DNA from: Ruminococcus sp.
Lineage (GTDB): Bacteria; Bacillota; Clostridia; Oscillospirales; Ruminococcaceae
Direction of reading: 5' to 3'
Assembly (NCBI GenBank): GCA_017463375.1
Contig: JAFTPG010000039.1
Coordinates: 1 to 42,062 of the forward strand
Length of the DNA: 42,062 nucleotides
Of the stretch, positions 1-8,212 are shown one piece after another; position 1 is the first letter of the stretch, and the number at the start of each line of letters is the position of its first letter. The notes below the pieces were generated by a model that did not search any database, was not told the origin of the DNA, and saw only the letters and a program-made list of their open reading frames with translations. The translations under genes and the position numbers were made by a program.

Positions 1-149
1 TCGAATTCAAAAAACGTCGCCATTGTCTGAATTTATAAAAAGCTTAAGATTATTTTAAGGATTATGTATTATAATGACAACAAACCACAGGAAAGGAGTT
101 GAATCCGAAGATACCCCGCTGCTCGTTGGCGGTGTATTTCAGGAGTTTT

Positions 150-899
150 ATGGCTATTAATACTTTTGCTCGAAAAGAAATTAAATTCCTGCTTAATATG
201 CAGCAATACAATAGCTTGATGGAGGAGATCCCTCACTACATGAACCCTGACAAGTATTGTATCGGAGGCAAGGAATACGGAGTTTACAACGTCTACTATG
301 ATACATCGGATGACTTTTTGATCAGAGAATCACTCAGCAAGCCCTACTATAAGGAAAAGATAAGACTGCGCAGCTACTTCTCGCCCGCAGGTCCGGACGA
401 CCTCGTTTTCCTTGAAATCAAAAAGAAGATCGGGGGTATTGTCGCAAAAAGGCGTGTGACAATGACTCTTGCTGAGTCAGATGAATATCTGAGAACCGGA
501 CGGAAACCGGTATCCGAGAAATTTATCACCAATCAGGTTTTTCATGAGCTGGATGCTTTCCTTGATATGTATGAGGTATCACCAAAGCAGTACATAAGCT
601 ATCAGCGTACAGCTTTCTTTGGCAAGAACGACAAGGATTTTCGTATCACCTTTGACCGTAAGATAACCGAAAGAAGAGAAGATCTGCATCTCAGCTTTCC
701 AAGCTACGGAAATCAGATAATAGGCGAAGATCAGAGACTTATGGAAATCAAGGTGTCGGACGGAGTGCCGGATTGGCTTATCAGAAAGCTTTCCGAGCTT
801 CACATTTATAAGACGAGCTTCTCTAAGTACGGAAGAGCTTATCAGAGTTACATTCAAAGCAAAATTTTAACGAATCGGAGTGTGTTTACAAATGTTTGA
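150..899 (+). CDS. Polyphosphate polymerase (VTC) domain protein
   Basis: A 249-residue protein of the VTC domain family, the fold of the yeast Vtc4 catalytic domain that makes polyphosphate from ATP inside a basic tunnel. Family features visible here are the N-terminal ARKEIKFLL strand, YNVYYDTSD, the basic KEKIRLRSY strand, FLEIKKK followed by AKRRV, TFDRKI, and RLMEIKV near the end. These supply the alternating Arg/Lys/Glu residues that line the tunnel. The frame is open from a TTG at 99, but that codon abuts its AGGAG with no spacing. The ATG at 150, preceded by AGGAG at 141-145, is preferred. There is no signal peptide, so the protein is probably cytosolic or bound to the membrane through its partner. 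Its stop overlaps the start of the DUF4956 gene, a pairing common in Firmicutes. Polyphosphate synthesis is inferred from the family. Confidence 0.85.
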   Translation: MAINTFARKEIKFLLNMQQYNSLMEEIPHYMNPDKYCIGGKEYGVYNVYYDTSDDFLIRESLSKPYYKEKIRLRSYFSPAGPDDLVFLEIKKKIGGIVAKRRVTMTLAESDEYLRTGRKPVSEKFITNQVFHELDAFLDMYEVSPKQYISYQRTAFFGKNDKDFRITFDRKITERREDLHLSFPSYGNQIIGEDQRLMEIKVSDGVPDWLIRKLSELHIYKTSFSKYGRAYQSYIQSKILTNRSVFTNV

Positions 900-1647
900 G
901 AACGGATTTTTTGGAAATGTTTTGTCAAAAAACAACGTAGAAGAGGCTGCTGATTTTTTAACCGGTTCTTCTGCTTCATCTGCGCTGGGTACTATTAAGG
1001 CGAGCGAATTCATTTTATGTGTTGCTGCTTCTCTTATTCTTGGATTCCTCATCAGTGCAATCTATATGATAACCCACAAAAAAGAGGGTTACGCTCAGAG
1101 CTATGTTCTGACGGTTATTATGCTTCCTGCAATCGTTACACTCATATTGCTTCTTATTAACACTACATACGGCGCATTGAGCCTTGCCGGTGCATTTACA
1201 TTGGTTCGCTTCCGAAGTGTTCCTGGCGATCCGAAGGATATCACTTATGTATTCTTTGCAATGGCTACCGGCGTTGCATGCGGTATGGGCTACATCGGAT
1301 TTGCTGTACTCTTCTTCGTTATCCTTGGCGTTGTTGTTTTTGTTCTTAATATCGCTAACTTCGGCGGATGCAGAGTTAATCACATGACGCTCAAAATTAC
1401 TATCCCTGAGAATCTTGATTACAAGGGCGTTTTTGACCCTGTTCTCAAGAAGTATACAAGCTTCTATAAGCTCAGAAGAATCAAAACGACTAACTTCGGC
1501 ACTCTTTTTGAACTCATTTACAGCGTTGACGTTTACGATGCAACAGATACAAAGAGCTTTATCGACGATTTAAGAGCTCTTAACGGAAATCTTAATATTA
1601 ATCTTGTGCTTTTCAAGTACGATGATAAGGTTTACGAGAATCAGTAA
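892..1647 (+). CDS. DUF4956 membrane protein
   Basis: A 251-residue integral membrane protein of the DUF4956 family. Hydrophobic segments lie at about residues 40-60, 70-95, 95-115 and 130-155 (for example FILCVAASLILGFLISAIYM, and the run ending in VFVLNIANF). A soluble C-terminal part of about 85 residues follows, with KITIPENLDYKGVFDP and a TNFGTLFELIYSV strand, possibly a ferredoxin-like regulatory fold. The ATG at 892 was chosen over a GTG at 880 because CGGAG (876-880) is well placed for it. The start overlaps the end of the VTC gene by 8 bases, so the two are translationally coupled. DUF4956 proteins recur next to bacterial VTC domains; a membrane platform for the polymerase is an inference and no function is established. 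Confidence 0.8.
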   Translation: MFENGFFGNVLSKNNVEEAADFLTGSSASSALGTIKASEFILCVAASLILGFLISAIYMITHKKEGYAQSYVLTVIMLPAIVTLILLLINTTYGALSLAGAFTLVRFRSVPGDPKDITYVFFAMATGVACGMGYIGFAVLFFVILGVVVFVLNIANFGGCRVNHMTLKITIPENLDYKGVFDPVLKKYTSFYKLRRIKTTNFGTLFELIYSVDVYDATDTKSFIDDLRALNGNLNINLVLFKYDDKVYENQ

Positions 1648-1731
1648 TAGGCTATAATTTTGTCAGGCTGAGCTGCTCAGCCTGACAGTGCTGTTTTTCA
1701 GCAAAAATATATTTAAAGGCAGTGATTTATT

Positions 1732-3303
1732 ATGATGAAATTAAAGAAAACTTTAGCCCTCCTTACAGGAACCCTCCTTCTGTGCACTGCTTATTCCTGC
1801 GGACAGACAGATATAACTGAGACGGAGAGCAAAATTTCTGCCGCGTCAGACGGCGTAAGCGGCAGTGATTCCCTTACAGAAATTGAGAAAAACGATTCTG
1901 AGGTCAAAGAGTCTGACAAGGAAAAATCTACACAGAATGCTACTAAAAACACTGAGGACTCAACTGCTGAAAACTCCTCAGAGCCGACTTCTGAATCGGC
2001 TTCCGCAAATTCAAAAGCAACCTCCCCCGCTGATGAAAATGAGAGCGATGAAAGCAATTCTTCGGATGAAGAGCAGAATGAGGCTGCTGATAGTGAAGCT
2101 TCCGATGAAAGCGTGAATGACTCCCCTGCTTCGGGAAATAGCAGCAGCGGCGAAGCTTCAAACAGCGGAGGAAATTCTTCAAGTTCCAATCAGAACAGCG
2201 GAAGCGCTTCAAGTAACAACAGCAATAGCAGTAACAGCAGTAATAACAGTAATTCCCAGCAGAATCAGAGTAACAGCAGCAGTTCAAGCAATAATTCTTC
2301 TTCGTCGAATACCAACAGCGGAGGCAGCTCAGAGGTTATTCCGACTGAACCAGCGACCGAAGCTCCTACCGAGGCTCCCACCGAGCCGGAAAAAGTCTAT
2401 GCTGCCGAAATCACATTAGGTGATACTCCTCAGATCAACGGAAGCAACGCAGCGGCAGACGGTTCGAGAGTCGTTATTACAGGCGGCGGTGATTTCCTTA
2501 TTTCCGGTTCTGTTGCTGACGGTCAGATAGAGGTAAATACCAAGGAAAAGGTAAAGATTTTCCTTGACGGCGTCAGCATTACCAGCTATTCCGGACCAGC
2601 CATTAAAGTTACGGATGCCAAGAGATTTATTCTTGTTCTTAAAGAAGGTACACACTCTGTCCTTCAGGATGTTAACGTAGATAATATTAACGACGGCGTT
2701 ATCTGTTCCAATGATACAGTTGAAATCAAGGGTAATGGTTCTCTGGATATAATTGCCGGAAATGCACATGGTATCTCCAGCGATGATGATGTTGTACTCG
2801 AAAATGGTACTATCAACATTACTTCCGTAAAATCCGGAATTATTGCCAATGACGATGTTACGATCAATGATGTCATATCACTTAATATATACGGCGGAAC
2901 CAATGGAATTAAATCCAAAGGCACTCTCAATATCAATGGCGGATATACGGTGATTTCCGGAGGAGCTAAGGAAGAGAAAAGTTCCATTTACGCTGCCGGA
3001 GCATTTAATTACACAGGCGGTTATGTATATGCAGCAGGAAATGTCGTAAGCGCTCCTACATCTTCCGTGAACCCTTATATTGTTGCAGGCTTCAGTACTG
3101 CTCAGCCGGCAGGAAGCACCGTATCAGTACAGCTCGACGGATGGGAGTATGCTTCACTTGTTCCGCATAATAATTTCAAGTGCGTTATGATGCTGGCTCC
3201 TGAAATCGCAGTAGGCAGTACTTTTGCTCTTAATGTAAACGGTGCACAGTATGGAGATTACAGTGTAGCTGATGTTCAGAACATCTTTACTATTACGGAA
3301 TGA
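1732..3303 (+). CDS. Cthe_2159-like carbohydrate-binding lipoprotein
   Basis: A 523-residue secreted protein. The N terminus is a lipoprotein signal (KKTLALLTGTLLLCTAYSC, with Cys23 as the probable lipidated residue). Residues 25-205 are a low-complexity spacer rich in Ser, Asn and Glu, followed by a PTEAPTEAPTEP hinge at about 206-220. The rest (about 222-523) is a beta-solenoid-like domain with repeated short strands (VVITGGGDFLISGSV, IFLDGVSITS, NDGVICSNDTVEIKGNGSL, HGISSDDDVVLENGTINI). This matches the carbohydrate-binding domain family founded by Cthe_2159 of Clostridium thermocellum, a cellulose- and pectin-binding parallel beta-helix. It sits 84 bases after the DUF4956 gene and is probably in the same transcript. 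The long flexible arm suggests display beyond the cell wall. Ligand specificity cannot be read from the sequence. Confidence 0.78.
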   Translation: MMKLKKTLALLTGTLLLCTAYSCGQTDITETESKISAASDGVSGSDSLTEIEKNDSEVKESDKEKSTQNATKNTEDSTAENSSEPTSESASANSKATSPADENESDESNSSDEEQNEAADSEASDESVNDSPASGNSSSGEASNSGGNSSSSNQNSGSASSNNSNSSNSSNNSNSQQNQSNSSSSSNNSSSSNTNSGGSSEVIPTEPATEAPTEAPTEPEKVYAAEITLGDTPQINGSNAAADGSRVVITGGGDFLISGSVADGQIEVNTKEKVKIFLDGVSITSYSGPAIKVTDAKRFILVLKEGTHSVLQDVNVDNINDGVICSNDTVEIKGNGSLDIIAGNAHGISSDDDVVLENGTINITSVKSGIIANDDVTINDVISLNIYGGTNGIKSKGTLNINGGYTVISGGAKEEKSSIYAAGAFNYTGGYVYAAGNVVSAPTSSVNPYIVAGFSTAQPAGSTVSVQLDGWEYASLVPHNNFKCVMMLAPEIAVGSTFALNVNGAQYGDYSVADVQNIFTITE

Positions 3304-3408
3304 CGATAATTTGTGATTCAATAATACATATTCACAGAATCTAAATGTTTTTCTTCGGGAAATTTGATGAATTGTACACTATAATCTATATTCGTGTATA
3401 ATTGTATA

Positions 3409-3437
3409 TTGCAAACTTATGCTTTTTGCAATATAAT
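3409..3437 (+). promoter_or_regulatory. Sigma-A promoter for the candidate small RNA
   Basis: TTGCAA (3409-3414), 17 bases, TATAAT (3432-3437). Transcription would begin near 3444. The promoter overlaps an inverted repeat (TATATTGCAAA at 3405-3415 with TTTGCAATATA at 3425-3435), which could be an operator. Confidence 0.55.
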
Positions 3438-3444
3438 AATCATA

Positions 3445-3691
3445 GTAAATGACAGAGCTGGAATATTCAGTATCAGGTATTCTTCCCTCTCACATACTTG
3501 ATACTGGTTCTAAGCTCATTTGCTTGCCATAGAATGATAATGTATTAATTCGCAGGCACAGTAGTCTGCTTTCACAGTGTTGTGTGCAATACAGCTTACA
3601 TTTAATATATATCTATGGCTCGGTCTACAGTGCTTATCGGTTTATACCGTATCAGACCGATTATCAGCATCCCTTCGGGGATGCTTTTTTT
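3445..3691 (+). ncRNA. Candidate structured noncoding RNA, family not recognised
   Basis: About 245 bases with no open frame of note between the lipoprotein gene and the next promoter. Four consecutive helices can be drawn. The first is a long imperfect hairpin (GAGCT at 3455 with AGCTC at 3513-3517, then CAGTATCA/TGATACTG and GTAT/ATAC, loop around 3481-3493). The second is a closed domain from GCCATAGA (3526-3533) with TCTATGGC (3612-3619), extended inward by A/T pairs and holding small internal hairpins. The third pairs CGGTCT (3621-3626) with AGACCG (3654-3659) around an inner CGGT/ACCG hairpin. The fourth is an intrinsic terminator. A promoter lies just upstream and a separate promoter lies downstream for the following gene, so this looks like an independent RNA rather than a 5' leader. 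I could not match it to 6S, tmRNA, SRP RNA or a riboswitch class that I know. Confidence 0.55.
3667..3691 (+). terminator. Intrinsic terminator of the candidate small RNA
   Basis: GCATCCC, tetraloop TTCG, GGGATGC, followed by seven T residues (3685-3691). The UUCG loop and uninterrupted stem make it strong. Confidence 0.85.
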
Positions 3692-3728
3692 GCGCTGCAA
3701 AATTTGCAAGCAAAATTATATAATCTGC

Positions 3729-3757
3729 TTGACAAATTATTTTGTATGTGATATAAT
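3729..3757 (+). promoter_or_regulatory. Promoter of the RHH-clpB operon
   Basis: TTGACA (3729-3734), 17 bases, TATAAT (3752-3757): a consensus housekeeping promoter 30 bases before the gene. No CIRCE element (HrcA operator) was found around it, although clpB is downstream. Confidence 0.8.
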
Positions 3758-3787
3758 ATTCTCGAAGAAAGATAAGGAGGTATTCCG

Positions 3788-4432
3788 ATGAAGAGAAGTG
3801 TTTACAGTCTTGTTCTTATGGATGATGTAATAAAGGCTGTTGATGAACAAGCGTATAAACTCGGGACAAGCCGTTCCAATCTGATTAATCAGATTCTGGC
3901 TGAACGTCTCAACTGCATTACTCCGGAAATGCGTATGAGAGAGGTGTTTGATTCTATTACGAATATGCTTAATACTGATTTTCAGATTCAGCAGCAGCGC
4001 TCTGATTCCCTGATGACGCTCAGAACAGCTTTGCAATATAAATACCGCCCTACGATAAGCTATAAAGTGGAGTTAAAACGCTCTCCCGATGATTATATTG
4101 GTGCGCTGCGTGTGCAGATCCGCACTCAAAGCACTCCCCTGCTGAGTCTCTTCAATAATTTCTTCGTTTATTGGATTGAACTGGAACAAAGAGCGCTGAA
4201 GCTTTATAATTGCACTAGTTATTCCTGTGAATTGTCATCCGGATGCTTCATACGCAATCTTATAAACACTCAAGGACTCTCTCACGGAGAAACAGGTGAA
4301 ACTATATATTCATACATCGCTCTGCTTGATAAGACGTTAAAGCTCTATTTCTCAGCTCCTCAGGCATTTGCGTCGTCAGCTCCTGAGATAGAGTACGAAT
4401 ATCTCAGCAGGCTTGAACATACAATAATCTAA
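3788..4432 (+). CDS. Ribbon-helix-helix-like protein upstream of clpB
   Basis: A 214-residue protein with an excellent AAGGAGG site (3774-3780). Residues 1-40 read as a ribbon-helix-helix (CopG/Arc-like) unit: a short strand (SVYSLVLMDD), a helix with VIKAVDEQAYKLG, then TSRSNLINQILAERL. Residues 45-75 are helical and Gln-rich. The remaining 140 residues hold Tyr/Arg-rich strands (YKYRPTISYKVELKR, GALRVQIRTQ) and match no domain I know. It lies 23 bases before clpB under one promoter. A regulator of clpB, perhaps of its own operon, is the simplest reading. The C-terminal part could instead sense or bind another partner. DNA binding is inferred only from the N-terminal pattern. Confidence 0.65.
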   Translation: MKRSVYSLVLMDDVIKAVDEQAYKLGTSRSNLINQILAERLNCITPEMRMREVFDSITNMLNTDFQIQQQRSDSLMTLRTALQYKYRPTISYKVELKRSPDDYIGALRVQIRTQSTPLLSLFNNFFVYWIELEQRALKLYNCTSYSCELSSGCFIRNLINTQGLSHGETGETIYSYIALLDKTLKLYFSAPQAFASSAPEIEYEYLSRLEHTII

Positions 4433-4455
4433 ATTTTGTCAGGAGGTTTTTTATT

Positions 4456-7050
4456 ATGAATGCTGAAAAACTTACACAGAAATCAATGGATGCCGTCAGA
4501 AAGGCTCAGAGCATTGCTGTTATGCACTCTAACAGCATTATCGAACCGGTTCATCTTCTTGCAGGTCTGTTAAAGCAGGAAAACGGACTGATTCCTCAGC
4601 TCCTGAAAAAGATGAATGTTGATTCTGATATTTTTGAATCAGAAAATGATAAGCTGATTGATTCACTTCCAAAGGTCACCGGAAGCGGCAGAAGCAGTAA
4701 TATCGGTCTTTCTGCGGAAACCGACAGAATTCTTAATTCCGCTGAAGACACTGCCTCAAATATGAAGGACGAATTTATTTCGGTAGAGCATATTATGATG
4801 GCTCTCATAAACTCGAAAAATAGGGAGACAAGCCGGCTTTTTACTACTTTCGGAATTACCGGTGATAAGTTCCTCAATGCTCTGATGTCTGTCAGAGGCA
4901 ATACAAGAGTTACCTCTGAGAATCCTGAGGATACTTATGACGTTCTTGCTAAATACGGTCAGGAGCTTGTAGGTCTCGCACATCAGAATAAGCTTGACCC
5001 TGTTATCGGACGTGACAGCGAGATCAGAAATGTAATAAGAATTCTTTCGAGAAAGACTAAAAATAATCCTGTTCTTATAGGTGAACCGGGAGTCGGAAAA
5101 ACTGCTATTGCGGAAGGTCTTGCGCTCAGAATCGTTGCAGGAGATGTTCCTGACAGTCTCAAGGACAGAAAGGTATTCTCGCTTGATATGGGTGCTCTTG
5201 TCGCAGGAGCTAAGTACCGAGGCGAATTTGAAGAGCGTCTTAAAGCTGTTTTAAACGAGATCAAGAACAGTAATGGTAATATTATTCTCTTTATCGACGA
5301 GCTTCATACAATTGTCGGTGCAGGAAAAACAGATGGTGCTATGGATGCAGGAAACCTCCTTAAACCAATGCTCGCCCGCGGTGAGCTTCACTGTATCGGT
5401 GCCACTACACTGAATGAATACAGACAGTATATCGAAAAAGACCCGGCTCTGGAGCGCCGTTTCCAGCCTGTTATGGTCGATGAGCCGTCTGTCGAGGACA
5501 CCATTTCAATACTGCGTGGTCTTAAAGAGCGCTACGAGGTTTTTCATGGAGTTAAGATCCAGGATAATGCGCTCATTTCTGCGGCAGTCCTTTCAAATCG
5601 CTATATCACTGATCGTTTTCTTCCTGATAAGGCTATTGACCTCATTGATGAGGCATGTGCTACCATCCGAACAGAAATGGATTCCATGCCGACTGAAATG
5701 GATGTGATTTCCCGTAAGATCGTTCAGCTCGAAATCGAAGAGGCAGCTCTCAAAAAGGAAAGCGACAGCATTTCTAAGGAGCATCTTGAAGAAATTCAAA
5801 AGGAGCTCGCTGAGCTGCGTTCAAAGTTCAATGAGATGAAAGCTAAATGGGAAAATGAGAAAACCGATATCACCGCCGTTCAGAAGCTGCGTGAGGAGAT
5901 CGAGACTGTCGGCGCACAGATTGAAAAGGCTGAACGTGAATACGATCTCAATAAAGCAGCTGAGCTGAAATACGGTATGCTCCCGAATCTTCAGAAGCAG
6001 CTTGAGGAATTTGAACAAAAAGCTGATCATGACCTGGAGGACGGAAGGCTTCTCCGTGATAAGGTTACAGATGATGAGATAGCTCAGATCGTCTGCCGCT
6101 GGACGGGAATTCCCGTTTCAAAGCTGATGGAAGGCGAAAAGGAAAAGGTTCTCGGAATGGAGGAGCTTCTTCATAAGCGTGTGATCGGTCAGAATGAAGC
6201 AGTCACAAAGGTAAGTGAAGCAATTCTCAGATCCCGTGCAGGCATTCAGGCTCCCGGCAGACCTATCGGTTCGTTCCTGTTCCTCGGACCTACAGGCGTC
6301 GGAAAAACAGAGCTGGCTAAAGCTCTGTCGGAGATTCTCTTCGATGATGAACGCAATATAATCCGCATTGATATGAGCGAGTACATGGAGAAATTCAGCG
6401 TCAGCAGACTTATCGGAGCGCCTCCCGGATATGTTGGATACGATGAGGGCGGTCAGCTTACTGAGGTTGTCAGAAGAAAGCCGTATTCTGTAATTCTGTT
6501 TGACGAAATTGAAAAAGCTCATCCCGATGTATTTAATATCCTGCTTCAGGTGCTGGATGACGGCAGAATCACTGATTCTCAGGGCAGAACAGTGGATTTC
6601 AAGAATACGATCATTATTCTGACGTCAAATCTTGGTTCGCCTTTCATCCTTGAGGGAATTGATTCAGACGGCGAGATAACTGACGACGCGAGAAATAAGG
6701 TTGAGGTTCTTCTGAAACAGCAGTTCCGCCCAGAATTCCTGAACCGTCTTGATGAAATTATCTTCTTTAAGCCTTTGGCAAAAACTGAGATTATCAGGAT
6801 CGTTGACCTGATGCTGCTTGATCTCCAGAAGCGTCTTGATGACAAACACATAAAAATCAATATCTCTGATGAAGCAAAGGATTACATTGTGGAATGCGGA
6901 TATGATCCGAACTTCGGAGCTCGTCCTCTGAGAAGATTTATTCAGCGCAATGTAGAAACTCTGATCGCCAAGAAGATTATTGGCAGTAATATTTCAGCCG
7001 GAGATACTATTGAAATTGAACTCGAAAACGGCGTATTATCGGCATTTTAA
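4456..7050 (+). CDS. clpB: ATP-dependent disaggregase ClpB
   Basis: An 864-residue Hsp100 chaperone of normal family length that pulls polypeptides out of aggregates through a hexameric ring, with DnaK. The order is: N-terminal Clp-N repeats (about 1-150); first AAA+ domain with Walker [10 protein letters not shown] (about 209-217), Walker B ILFIDE and the pore motif [14 protein letters not shown]; coiled-coil M domain (about 400-520, rich in Glu/Lys heptads); second AAA+ domain with Walker [10 protein letters not shown] (about 611-619), pore loop [13 protein letters not shown] and Walker [12 protein letters not shown]; then the C-terminal D2-small domain with the [11 protein letters not shown] sensor-2 arginines. 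The M domain separates it from ClpC/ClpA. AGGAGG (4441-4446) supports the ATG. It is transcribed with the upstream RHH-like gene. Confidence 0.97.
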   Translation: MNAEKLTQKSMDAVRKAQSIAVMHSNSIIEPVHLLAGLLKQENGLIPQLLKKMNVDSDIFESENDKLIDSLPKVTGSGRSSNIGLSAETDRILNSAEDTASNMKDEFISVEHIMMALINSKNRETSRLFTTFGITGDKFLNALMSVRGNTRVTSENPEDTYDVLAKYGQELVGLAHQNKLDPVIGRDSEIRNVIRILSRKTKNNPVLIGEPGVGKTAIAEGLALRIVAGDVPDSLKDRKVFSLDMGALVAGAKYRGEFEERLKAVLNEIKNSNGNIILFIDELHTIVGAGKTDGAMDAGNLLKPMLARGELHCIGATTLNEYRQYIEKDPALERRFQPVMVDEPSVEDTISILRGLKERYEVFHGVKIQDNALISAAVLSNRYITDRFLPDKAIDLIDEACATIRTEMDSMPTEMDVISRKIVQLEIEEAALKKESDSISKEHLEEIQKELAELRSKFNEMKAKWENEKTDITAVQKLREEIETVGAQIEKAEREYDLNKAAELKYGMLPNLQKQLEEFEQKADHDLEDGRLLRDKVTDDEIAQIVCRWTGIPVSKLMEGEKEKVLGMEELLHKRVIGQNEAVTKVSEAILRSRAGIQAPGRPIGSFLFLGPTGVGKTELAKALSEILFDDERNIIRIDMSEYMEKFSVSRLIGAPPGYVGYDEGGQLTEVVRRKPYSVILFDEIEKAHPDVFNILLQVLDDGRITDSQGRTVDFKNTIIILTSNLGSPFILEGIDSDGEITDDARNKVEVLLKQQFRPEFLNRLDEIIFFKPLAKTEIIRIVDLMLLDLQKRLDDKHIKINISDEAKDYIVECGYDPNFGARPLRRFIQRNVETLIAKKIIGSNISAGDTIEIELENGVLSAF

Positions 7051-7134
7051 CAGGATTCTATTAGAGAATTTCAATAAAAAAACGCCCGCATAACAGTCAC
7101 AATCAGTTTGAAATGTCGTTTTTTCCCCTATTTC

Positions 7135-7163
7135 TTGACAAATCTGAGTCAAAGGTATATAAT
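7135..7163 (+). promoter_or_regulatory. Promoter of the HU gene
   Basis: TTGACA (7135-7140), 17 bases, TATAAT (7158-7163): a consensus match, suiting an abundant nucleoid protein. Confidence 0.8.
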
Positions 7164-7195
7164 TCAATTATAACATTTATGCGGAGGATCTGAAA

Positions 7196-7471
7196 ATGAC
7201 TAAGACTGAATTAATCAGTACTGTTGCAGAGAAAACGGGCATGACTAAGAAAAATGCAGAAATTGCTGTCAGAGCTTTTACTGACTCAATTACTGATGCT
7301 CTTGCAAGCGGCAGTAAAGTTTCTGTTGTCGGATTCGGCACCTTTGAAGTCCGTTCCCGAAAAGAGAAACAGGTTATTAATCCCCGGACTAAGGAAATGA
7401 TGACTGCTCCTGCTTCTAAAGCTCCTGCTTTCAAGCCGGGTCAGGCTCTAAAAAATGCATTGAACAAATAA
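7196..7471 (+). CDS. hup: HU family DNA-binding protein
   Basis: A 91-residue protein with the complete HU fold. Helices come first (MTKTELISTVAEKTGMTKKN), then the VSVVGFGTFEVRSRKE saddle. The DNA-binding arm follows, where the usual GRNP is replaced by VINPRTKEMM and keeps the intercalating Asn-Pro. The C-terminal helix is FKPGQALKNAL. HU dimers bend DNA and shape the nucleoid. GGAGG (7183-7187) supports the ATG. The DUF6465 gene follows after 20 bases and is probably co-transcribed. Confidence 0.95.
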   Translation: MTKTELISTVAEKTGMTKKNAEIAVRAFTDSITDALASGSKVSVVGFGTFEVRSRKEKQVINPRTKEMMTAPASKAPAFKPGQALKNALNK

Positions 7472-7491
7472 TTTTTCGGAGGTAATTTATC

Positions 7492-7836
7492 ATGGCAAGA
7501 ACTAAGAAAACAGAAGCTGCTGTTGAGGCAGTAAAGGAAACAATTGCGGCTCCCGCAGCTGAAGAGGTAAAGGCTGAGGCTCCTAAGAAGGCTCCCGCTA
7601 AGAAAACTGCTGCTAAAACAACAAAGACTGCTTCAAAGAAAGCTGCCGCTGTTGTTGAGAACGTTGTTATCCAGCAGAACGGCAATGAGGTAACAGCTGC
7701 TGACCTTATTGCAAAGGCAAAAGAGGATGCAGGCATTCAGTCTCCCAAGAAGATTGACGTTTATGTAAGACCTGAGATCAACATGGTTTACTATGTAATT
7801 GACGGCGAAAAGTTCGGCAGCTTCGAGCTTTGCTAA
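7492..7836 (+). CDS. DUF6465 protein with histone H1-like N terminus
   Basis: A 114-residue protein. Residues 1-52 are almost pure Lys, Ala, Glu, Pro and Thr, with KKAPAKKTAAK-type repeats like the tails of histone H1 and bacterial H1-like proteins. Residues 55-114 form a compact beta/alpha part ending in the family signature IDVYVRPEINMVYYVIDGEK. The family is found in Clostridia and its function is unknown. It sits directly after HU, has a strong CGGAGG site (7477-7482) and ends in a strong terminator. A nucleoid role is inferred from this setting and the basic tail. Confidence 0.75.
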   Translation: MARTKKTEAAVEAVKETIAAPAAEEVKAEAPKKAPAKKTAAKTTKTASKKAAAVVENVVIQQNGNEVTAADLIAKAKEDAGIQSPKKIDVYVRPEINMVYYVIDGEKFGSFELC

Positions 7837-7847
7837 TTGAATTTGAA

Positions 7848-7875
7848 GGAGCAGTTCCATGAACTGCTCCTTTAT
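7848..7875 (+). terminator. Terminator of the HU operon
   Basis: Perfect stem GGAGCAGTTC / GAACTGCTCC (7848-7870) around the loop CAT, followed by a T-rich tail. Confidence 0.85.
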
Positions 7876-7884
7876 TTTATATAT

Positions 7885-8198
7885 AAAAAGGACTTCCATT
7901 AAGGCAACTGCTCGTACAGAAGTATATACATGTAATATTGAGGAAAACCCTTTTGAAAAAGGGTTCTTCCTCAAACTCCTTTCCTAAAACTTTCAGTTTT
8001 AAATTTCAGCCCCATAGGGTACACACCGAAAAAATACGTAATTTCCTGATTGCTTTAGTGTGTACCCTATGGGGCTGAAATTTAGATTAAAAGTCTTTGG
8101 AAGGGGGTACGGGGGAGAACCTTTCTTCAGAAAGGTTTCACCCGATTAATACATACAATACTTCTATATGGACAGCTACCTTATCGGAAGTCCTTTTT
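7885..8198. repeat. 314-base inverted-repeat element with nested hairpins (MITE-like)
   Basis: The ends are perfect 13-base inverted repeats (AAAAAGGACTTCC at 7885-7897, its complement at 8186-8198). The two arms then pair imperfectly along nearly their whole length. The inner 29 bases of each arm (AAATTTCAGCCCC plus ATAGGGTACACAC, 8011-8036, against 8058-8083) are identical in inverted orientation. Each arm also holds its own small hairpin (AACCCTTTT..AAAAGGGTT near 7936; AACCTTTC..GAAAGGTT near 8119). There is no open frame of note. The layout resembles a miniature inverted-repeat element between the convergent DUF6465 and alpha-xylosidase genes, where it may also end transcription from both sides. 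No target duplication was identified. Confidence 0.7.
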
Positions 8199-8212
8199 GG
8201 TTCAGTTTGACT

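Noticed and set aside
2160-2335. AGC/AAC/AGT-rich stretch as a DNA repeat array
   Set aside because: It encodes the Ser/Asn linker of the lipoprotein and has no regular period; it is codon-level low complexity, not a tandem repeat or CRISPR.
3700-3787. CIRCE or CtsR operator before the clpB operon
   Set aside because: Neither the TTAGCACTC inverted repeat nor the GGTCAAA heptad repeat was found.
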